Source: Lacihabitans sp. LS3-19
GTDB lineage: Bacteria > Bacteroidota > Bacteroidia > Cytophagales > Spirosomataceae
DNA: 64,000 nt
Reading direction: 5' to 3'
Assembly: GCF_024343575.1 (NCBI RefSeq)
Contig: NZ_RJUA01000006.1
Coordinates: 62,001-126,000, forward strand
In this document: in pieces, positions 57,852-64,000 of the stretch
Numbering within the stretch: position 1 is the first letter of the stretch
How the letters are laid out: each line of letters starts with the position of its first letter
Notes under the pieces: generated by a model
Database searches by the model: none
Told to the model about the DNA's origin: nothing
What the model saw: the letters and a program-made list of their open reading frames with translations, nothing else
Translations under genes and position numbers: made by a program

Positions 57852-59690
57852 ATGAAAAAATATATAAAGTGGAAATTTATAGCTTCTTTAATTTTCTTGT
57901 CCAGCAATTTTGCTTGTACGGATTTTTTAGATGAAGTTTCGGTTTCAAATCAAACAGCTGACAATTATTATGTTACAGCAAAGGGTTTTGAAGATTTAAC
58001 GCGTTCGATATATCCGCTATTGAGAAATATAACGCAGCAAAGAAGTCTAATTTTAAATGGAACAGATATATTCGCTGTAAACAGCAGCTGGGACGGTGCT
58101 GGCCCGACTGGAGACCCGATAGATTTATACAATCAAGGTTTTGCTTCTACATTGACTTCTGTCTCTGACTTGTGGAATTTATTATACCTCGAACTGAACC
58201 GTGCCAACACTGTTATAAGCAGAGCTGATTTGGTAGAAGGTATAAGTGCTACAACGAAAGCTTCTAGCGTAGGAGAGGCAAAGTTTATTAGAGCTTTAAT
58301 GTTGTTTTATTTAGTACAACAATGGGGCGATGTGCCTATGCCTCTCGAAGAAACAACAACCGCAAATAAAGAAGTAGTTAGAGTACTATCTGCTGATGTT
58401 TATACGCAAATAATCAAAGATTTGACTGATGCAGAAACTGCCTTACCTTCTCAAGCTTCTACCGATTGGGGAAGAGCGACTAAGGGTTCAGCCCAGTTTT
58501 TACTCTCTAAAGTATATCTTACCCGAGGATGGAACTATAATAATTCTTTAGGTGGTTCGGCGGCGGACTTCACCCAAGCTTTGGCTTATGCTGATAAAGT
58601 AATTGCAGCTTACCCAATGGTTGCAAACTATAAGGATTTGTTTCCAAAGCGTTCAGAGAATCCTCTACTGGAAACAAATAATCCGGGAACGCAAAAAGCC
58701 CGTAATTCAGAGGTGGTTTTTGCAATTCAATACAATACAAATGTATTGACAAATTCTGGTGACCCAGCATACCCTGCCACGGCAGTAGGCAATGATTTAC
58801 ATTCTGTTTTTGGTAATGACCCTGGTGATACTCCAGGTGCTCCTTCAGCTAGAACGGGAGAGTATAATCGCCATCAAGGTAGGCATCATGTTACCCCAGC
58901 AATGTACCGTATGTACGATCCAGATATCGATACGAGATACGATCATAATTTTGTAGAAAAAATTTATGCATTAAATGATAATTCTAAATTTGAAGCCAGA
59001 AAAGGCGTTGTTGTGCCTATTAAAAAGGGTGATGTTACTATGGAATTCAGACCTTGGAATAACCCAGTGACTGATATAGCTGACCGCGGTATGGACATTG
59101 AAGGTGGAACAAAACCATATTCGGTATTGAATACTGATGAGTTTGGAGATAATCCTCAAACGAACTATCATGGTGGTGACCGTGCCATGATGATGTGGAA
59201 GTTTTGGGAGCCTGGTATTGATTATGGAGATGCCTTTGGAACTTTTGACTTTGCACTTTTCAGGTCAGCAGAAGCCTATTTAATAGCTGCTGAAGCAAAA
59301 CTAAAAGGTGCTACGGGCGGAAACTTAGGAACTGCTGAAGATTATTACAATAAAGTTTTAGATAGAGCTTTAGGTAGCAATAAAGATAAAGACCCTATGC
59401 AGGCAGCAGCACCAGAAAATGTAAAATCATTGGACGCCAAATCGTATAGAGCGGTAGCTGGGAAATTGGACATAGATATGATTTTAGATGAAAGAGCGAG
59501 AGAGTTTATGGGAGAATATATGCGTTGGTTTGATTTGAAACGTACAGGTAAGTTAATTGAGCGTGTAAAAAAATACAATCCATGGACAAATGCGGCAGGA
59601 GCATTGGAAGCTAAACATTTAGTTAGACCAATTCCTTTGAGCGAATTAGATTTGGCGAGTAATCCTATAGTTCAAAATCCCGGTTATTAA
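57852..59690 (+). CDS. SusD/RagB nutrient-binding outer-membrane lipoprotein
   Basis: A 612-residue surface lipoprotein with lipobox SNFAC then TDFLDE, the usual SusD opening. The N-terminal TPR part (about 40-260) includes EAKFIRALMLFYLVQQWGDVP and TKGSAQFLLSKVYLTRG. The C-terminal ligand region ends with FDFALFRSAEAYLIAAEAKL, ILDERAREFMGEYMRWFDLKRTGKL and HLVRPIPLSELDLASNP. The length is larger than the typical 500-550 residues, with extra loops around 280-440. It is paired with SusC and followed by a terminator at 59716. Confidence 0.96.
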   Translation: MKKYIKWKFIASLIFLSSNFACTDFLDEVSVSNQTADNYYVTAKGFEDLTRSIYPLLRNITQQRSLILNGTDIFAVNSSWDGAGPTGDPIDLYNQGFASTLTSVSDLWNLLYLELNRANTVISRADLVEGISATTKASSVGEAKFIRALMLFYLVQQWGDVPMPLEETTTANKEVVRVLSADVYTQIIKDLTDAETALPSQASTDWGRATKGSAQFLLSKVYLTRGWNYNNSLGGSAADFTQALAYADKVIAAYPMVANYKDLFPKRSENPLLETNNPGTQKARNSEVVFAIQYNTNVLTNSGDPAYPATAVGNDLHSVFGNDPGDTPGAPSARTGEYNRHQGRHHVTPAMYRMYDPDIDTRYDHNFVEKIYALNDNSKFEARKGVVVPIKKGDVTMEFRPWNNPVTDIADRGMDIEGGTKPYSVLNTDEFGDNPQTNYHGGDRAMMMWKFWEPGIDYGDAFGTFDFALFRSAEAYLIAAEAKLKGATGGNLGTAEDYYNKVLDRALGSNKDKDPMQAAAPENVKSLDAKSYRAVAGKLDIDMILDERAREFMGEYMRWFDLKRTGKLIERVKKYNPWTNAAGALEAKHLVRPIPLSELDLASNPIVQNPGY

Positions 59691-59715
59691 AAGTTAAAAT
59701 TGAATAAAATAGATC

Positions 59716-59747
59716 AAAAACTAGGGCCATTGGCTCTAGTTTTTTTA
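59716..59747 (+). terminator. Rho-independent terminator of the SusC/SusD operon
   Basis: A 9-bp stem with one wobble (59720-59728 with 59732-59740) and a 3-nt loop is followed by seven Ts (59740-59746), 26 bp past the susD stop. Confidence 0.88.
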
Positions 59748-59963
59748 GTTTTAGAAGTATTGAAATACTCCGGTTAATTTTTGAATCAAATAATCTTTAT
59801 TCAAAAATATTAATCCATTTTTGATTGTACTTTATCGAAGCCTAAGAATTAAAAATGACCTTTGGATTTTGTTGGTCAAGAAATACTTAACCTACCATAC
59901 GATGAAATTAGACATTTAAAAATTCACCTTTAAAAAGAAAATTACATATCAATCCTCGTCATT

Positions 59964-62216
59964 TTATTTATCAAAATCATAATTAAGAAGCTGTTTTTCA
60001 TTCAATAAATTTTCTCCAAAAGGTTTTTGATCCCTCAATTTTTTAACATCTGCGGGCGAAATTCCTTTAATGTTTTTAGCAAAAGCGTTTTGGGTATATT
60101 TTACAATATCCGCTATGTCTTGGTCACTTAAGTCGGTATTGTTCGCCAAGGCTGGCATTTCGGTGCTTAAATCATACAGTTTTCCATTTACATGAAGTGG
60201 GCCGCTGATTCCAAAAAGCAGTATAGAAGTTAGTCTTTTTATAGAGCCATCTATATATTCAGAGTCTTTTAAGGGCGGAGCTAGGTCTTCTATCCCACTG
60301 CCGTCGGCTCCATGGCAAGCTCCACAAATACTTCTGAACAATTTCAAACCATTGGTGCGGGAGTCTTCTTTTACGGATGTATTTACAAAAATAGGATTGG
60401 GTTCATTAGCCTTACGGTTTTTAACCGCCAAGTTAAGATTGCCCTCTAAGTTCTTGCTGAAACTCATTTTAGGCAAATAATCTTCTTCTATTCCACCCAA
60501 ACTACTAGTGATGACTTCATTTATAACTTTATTTTCTTTGTATTTTTCTGCCAATTTTACAAAGGTTTTTTCAAATGCTGGTTCATTCTTATATTTTAAA
60601 TACTCCCCTATAGCTGAAATCAAATATACATCAACAACTTCACTGTTTTTTAAGGCCAAATTATTTGCAATTGAAACCATTTCAGAGCTGTTTTTAGTGC
60701 TAGTAAATTTGTTTAAAAGCTGAAGTGCATGAGCCATGGTTTCTTCCTGTTTAGTCTCGTTTAGTATTTCTTTAAGTATGGCAAAAGAAAGGCTTCCTGT
60801 TCCTTCTAAAACATACAGAGCATGCAGTGCTGCATGGTTTTCAGCATCGGATTTAGAAAGACTTAGTAAGTCCTTCTTTAACGATTTATCCTTTTTTAAG
60901 ATTAAGATTTGTTGGGCACGGTCACGAATCCAGCCATTGGGGCTCGACAAGAGGCCTAAAAGTTCGGAAGTAGAGGCCTGACTAAAATTAGGAGGTATTT
61001 GTAAACTTTTGTTTTTATTTACTACTTTCAATATTCTCCCCAAATTTTGAAGAGTATCCAATTTTTTTTGAGCCAGCATAGTGCTCAAATATTGCGATAT
61101 GAAAGCTTTATGTTGAATAATGCCTCGATGCATATCTACAATGTACATAGCACCATCGGGACCATTAAATAGATTGACTGGCCGAAAACCCTCATCATAA
61201 GAAGAGATGAATTCTTTGTCATGGTAAGCTTGAGTAGCCTTTGTTTCTAGATTATCGAATTTCAGAATATTTCTTTTGATGGAGTTGGCTTCAGGTACAC
61301 AAACAAAAGCGTTTAGGTCATATTCTTCAGGAAATTGAGCTCCTCTATACACCAAAGGACCACAAGAGGCAGTCACATTTTTTAGTTTACCATTCTCATC
61401 CAATATGCCTTTTTGATAGCCTCTGTTTACACTTGTGGCCTGAAGAGCATATACCCGCTGATCATTGGTAAGTTTTTGATTTTCAGATAGTATGGGCTTA
61501 AAAAACTCGTTCTTTGTTGCAATATTTGGCAATAAATAATCTCCTTTAAGCTGTGTAGAATTACTGTTGTAATAAAGTCTTCCGAAATTATCTCTCGTGA
61601 TTCCCCATTGTCCTCTATAAGAAGTGGGTTCTTTAAGCCATTTTCCTTTTACTTTTCTATACCTAAAATTGCTATTTGCATTATAAATCCAATTGTCCAT
61701 GTTCATCATGAGGCCATTGGGCTGATGTTCTACATTGCCTGCGTCGGCATATTTGGGATCTACCAAAGTCTTTTTGCCCGGTAAATCATTTTTTATTTCT
61801 GCAAACCAAAGTTCCGGCCCATTGACATACAATATGCCATCATATACCAAGGCAATGCCCCTCGGCAAAACCAGATCATCCATAAAAGTTTTGGATTTTT
61901 CGAAGAAGCCATCTTTATCTAAATCCTCTAAGATCGTGATCCGACCGTTCTGTTCATCTTCTCCAATTCCTTCTAAGTTGGGCATATAGCCAATCATTTC
62001 TACCACCCAAATACGACCTTTGTTATCAAATTCCATACTCACTGGAGCTTTCAAGAGAGGCTCTGATGCCACAAGGTTTAATTCGAAACCATCTTCAACT
62101 ACGTATTTATCAAGTGAAATATTTGGCTTATCAGAAGACAAACTTAAGAAGCCGAAAATGAAAATACTGCCTAAGAAAAGGGCTATTAAATATCCGGAAC
62201 GCTGAATTCTTTTCAT
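59964..62216 (-). CDS. membrane-bound dehydrogenase propeller / HEAT / cytochrome c protein (PVC-type)
   Basis: A 750-residue exported protein with a signal sequence (about 8-28). The first 420 residues form the dehydrogenase propeller family also seen in the larger protein at 29250: VEDGFELNLVASEPLLKAPVSMEFDN region, GYMPNLEG, ITILEDLDKDGFFEKS, QPNGLMMNMDNWIYN, GAMYIVDMHRGIIQHK. HEAT-like repeats (about 430-600) follow, then cytochrome c (about 630-735) with CGACHGADGSG and a late Met in STEMPAL. It may oxidise a sugar and pass electrons to the respiratory chain. It has no SGNH domain. It lies between the SusC/SusD genes and the hybrid regulator and is probably monocistronic. Confidence 0.9.
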   Translation of the reverse strand: MKRIQRSGYLIALFLGSIFIFGFLSLSSDKPNISLDKYVVEDGFELNLVASEPLLKAPVSMEFDNKGRIWVVEMIGYMPNLEGIGEDEQNGRITILEDLDKDGFFEKSKTFMDDLVLPRGIALVYDGILYVNGPELWFAEIKNDLPGKKTLVDPKYADAGNVEHQPNGLMMNMDNWIYNANSNFRYRKVKGKWLKEPTSYRGQWGITRDNFGRLYYNSNSTQLKGDYLLPNIATKNEFFKPILSENQKLTNDQRVYALQATSVNRGYQKGILDENGKLKNVTASCGPLVYRGAQFPEEYDLNAFVCVPEANSIKRNILKFDNLETKATQAYHDKEFISSYDEGFRPVNLFNGPDGAMYIVDMHRGIIQHKAFISQYLSTMLAQKKLDTLQNLGRILKVVNKNKSLQIPPNFSQASTSELLGLLSSPNGWIRDRAQQILILKKDKSLKKDLLSLSKSDAENHAALHALYVLEGTGSLSFAILKEILNETKQEETMAHALQLLNKFTSTKNSSEMVSIANNLALKNSEVVDVYLISAIGEYLKYKNEPAFEKTFVKLAEKYKENKVINEVITSSLGGIEEDYLPKMSFSKNLEGNLNLAVKNRKANEPNPIFVNTSVKEDSRTNGLKLFRSICGACHGADGSGIEDLAPPLKDSEYIDGSIKRLTSILLFGISGPLHVNGKLYDLSTEMPALANNTDLSDQDIADIVKYTQNAFAKNIKGISPADVKKLRDQKPFGENLLNEKQLLNYDFDK

Positions 62217-62390
62217 TTTAAATTTTTTTTCAGAAAAACTGTAAAAGAGATTTTAGATAATCTTCTCTTTAAATTTAAAAAGGAATTTAGCGTCAACCCT
62301 ATTATTAAAAAAAATACAGCATTATACCCTTAGAATGGTACAAATGTTCAACATTTGAGGTAGAAATTGCCAATCAAGAAAAGGCTAAAT

Positions 62391-64000
62391 TTATGTAAGA
62401 ACAGGATATTTAGACGGGTTTTCTTTGTATTCACTTGGAGAAACCCCATACATTTTTTTGAAACATTTTCTGTAATAGTTCGGATCTTGAAATCCTATTT
62501 CGTAACAGATTTCATTGATGTTCAAAAGACTGTTTTTCAAAAGATTCGCTGCATATCTCAATCTTACAAAACGAACAAACTCCGAAGCGGTCATCCCTGT
62601 CATGGCTTTGACTTTGCGGTATAAATGGCCTCGGGTCATTTTCACTTCTTTCCCTAAAAATTCAATTCCAAAATCAGGGTTTTTCATATTTTTTTCGACC
62701 CCTTCGATTAAAATTTCAAGAAAACGTTCGTCAGCGGTGTTTACCGCTAGTTCTTTAGGGCTTAGGTTAAATTCTTTAACAAACCTTTCTCGAAGTTTTT
62801 TTCTGCCTTCTATCAGGTTTTTAACTTTAAGTTCTAGAATTTGAGGCGTAAAAGGTTTTCCTACGTAATCATCGGCTCCTGTTTCCAAGCCATTTACTTT
62901 AAAAATAAGAGACGTTCTGGCCGAGAGTAAAATGATGGGAATATGACTGGTTTTCAAATCTCTTTTTAAGGAACTACAAAGCTCTATACCATTCATTTTA
63001 GGCATCATTACATCGCTAATGATCAGATCTGGTAGGTGCTCAATGGCTTTTTCTAAGCCATCTTCGCCGTTTGCTGAGGTTATAATTCGATAGTTGGGAC
63101 TAAAAATCCCTTGGAGGTAAGCCTGAATGTCTAAATTATCTTCAACGATTAAGATAAGGTCCTGCAAGGCTTTGCTTTTTTCGTCGACCGTTTGCACCGG
63201 TAAAGAAGTGTCGAAATCCGACTCTTGATAATGGTCTTCTGATTCGCTATTTTTAAAATGTTTATCTATTTGCTGGTGATCAAAATGCTTTGAGCCTAAA
63301 GGCAATAGTACGCTAAATTTTGAGCCTTTATTCTTTTCGCTTTGTACACCTATGCTACCCTTGTGCAGCTTTACAAAACCTTTGGCTATATCTAGACCCA
63401 ATCCCGTACTGTTTTCAACCAAAGATTCTGATTGGCTAGATTGGGTAAATCGGTTAAAGATGGATTCTATTTCGTTTTCTGGAATTCCAAGTCCTTGATC
63501 ACTGATAACAATTTTTAAAAACCCTTCAGGGAATTCCTCCGATTGGTTTCCTTCAAAACTAATGTCAAGGCCTATTTCAGAACCATCGGGGCTAAATTTA
63601 AAAGCATTGGATAAAAGGTTATAAAAAACCTTCTCAATCTTATCTCTGTCAAAATACATGGAGATATTGTCGTCTTCTGTGCTAAAGTTGTATTGAATTT
63701 TCCTAATTCTGGCTTGCTCTTGGAAGGAAAGAAATATTTCATGAATAAACAAAACGATATTTCCTTTTGCCACCACCAATTGATTATGATCGGTTTCAAG
63801 TTTCCTGAAATCCATCAATTGATTTACCAACCGCAATAGATGTTCTGCATTTTTATAAGCAGTTGTATATAAGTTTCTTACAGCATTGTCACCTTGGTGA
63901 GTTTCTAGTAATTTTCCTAAAGGCCCCAATATAAGCGTCAAAGGAGTACGTAAATCATGAGAAACATTGGTGAAAAAACGATACTTCATCTCATGAAGCT
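62391..64000 (-). CDS. hybrid two-component sensor/regulator with AraC domain, C-terminal part (5' end outside window)
   Basis: The frame stays open to base 64000 (residues LHE precede the internal ATG at 63989), so the sensor part lies beyond the window. Visible domains in order: histidine kinase dimerisation region with FFTNVSHDLRTPLTLI (phosphorylated His), ATPase domain (FYNLLSNAFKFSPDG, DQGLGIPENEIESIFNRF, STGLGLDIAKGFV), receiver domain (IVEDNLDIQAYL, LIISDVMMPKMNG with the phospho-acceptor Asp), and an AraC helix-turn-helix (SEFVRFVRLRYAANLLKN, NINEICYEIGFQDPNYYRKCFKKMYG). This is the single-protein HTCS regulator of Bacteroidota glycan-use loci and likely controls the nearby SusC/SusD pair. 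Confidence 0.94.
   Translation of the reverse strand, partial: LHEMKYRFFTNVSHDLRTPLTLILGPLGKLLETHQGDNAVRNLYTTAYKNAEHLLRLVNQLMDFRKLETDHNQLVVAKGNIVLFIHEIFLSFQEQARIRKIQYNFSTEDDNISMYFDRDKIEKVFYNLLSNAFKFSPDGSEIGLDISFEGNQSEEFPEGFLKIVISDQGLGIPENEIESIFNRFTQSSQSESLVENSTGLGLDIAKGFVKLHKGSIGVQSEKNKGSKFSVLLPLGSKHFDHQQIDKHFKNSESEDHYQESDFDTSLPVQTVDEKSKALQDLILIVEDNLDIQAYLQGIFSPNYRIITSANGEDGLEKAIEHLPDLIISDVMMPKMNGIELCSSLKRDLKTSHIPIILLSARTSLIFKVNGLETGADDYVGKPFTPQILELKVKNLIEGRKKLRERFVKEFNLSPKELAVNTADERFLEILIEGVEKNMKNPDFGIEFLGKEVKMTRGHLYRKVKAMTGMTASEFVRFVRLRYAANLLKNSLLNINEICYEIGFQDPNYYRKCFKKMYGVSPSEYKENPSKYPVLT

Overview
The window is AT-rich chromosomal DNA from a member of the Bacteroidota, most likely a Cytophagales-type bacterium (Spirosomaceae-like; this placement is inferred from gene families, not tested). 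Evidence: a SusC/SusD pair with a hybrid two-component regulator, a Bacteroidota-type promoter (TTG, 19-nt spacer, TAnnTTTG) in front of the initiator tRNA, BshC of bacillithiol synthesis, many small Cys-lipoproteins, and ThuA / DUF1080 / PVC-type heme proteins. No phage, insertion sequence or CRISPR array was seen.

Layout. 1-756: C-terminal half of a ModF-like double ABC ATPase. 837-1550: unknown membrane protein. 1606-6644 (minus): MBL/beta-CASP hydrolase, DsbD-N-like protein and GH2 beta-galactosidase in one probable operon. 6832-14521: purH, nhaC, a lactonase, a cupin, and the era / LtaS-like pair. 14601-15120: initiator tRNA followed by four 104-bp tandem degenerate copies of its 3' half plus its terminator. 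15147-17396 (minus): surface protein with 31 repeats of 17 residues and an endosialidase-type self-cleaving chaperone. 17587-18849: sugar-dehydrogenase-like gene interrupted by an in-frame amber codon. 19588-27678: LOG protein, unknown protein, then an operon of ethanolamine permease, glutamine-synthetase-like ligase, Fe-alcohol dehydrogenase, class-I amidotransferase-type hydrolase and aldehyde dehydrogenase, followed by a DUF1080 lipoprotein. 27689-33272 (minus): ThuA, SGNH-dehydrogenase-cytochrome c fusion, FKBP, acyltransferase. 33618-41761: ftsK, LolA-like, degenerate trehalase, ndk, nrnA and two FKBP lipoproteins. 41839-47725 (minus): leuC, leuD, acyltransferase, citramalate-synthase-type enzyme, leuB. 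48024-51704: bshC, mnmD and a sugar porter. 51752-64000: FGE-like lipoprotein and PhoD, SusC/SusD, a dehydrogenase-cytochrome c protein and the C-terminal part of a hybrid sensor/AraC regulator.

How the genes may work together. The strongest candidate for an undescribed system is 20993-26898. Its enzymes fit import of ethanolamine (or a similar amino alcohol), gamma-glutamylation, two oxidations and release of the product with recovery of glutamate: a Puu-like logic in which an alcohol dehydrogenase replaces the amine oxidase. The other standout is the tRNA-derived tandem array, whose copies keep the CAT anticodon loop and a T-tailed hairpin. The right end looks like a glycan-uptake locus without a classical glycosidase.
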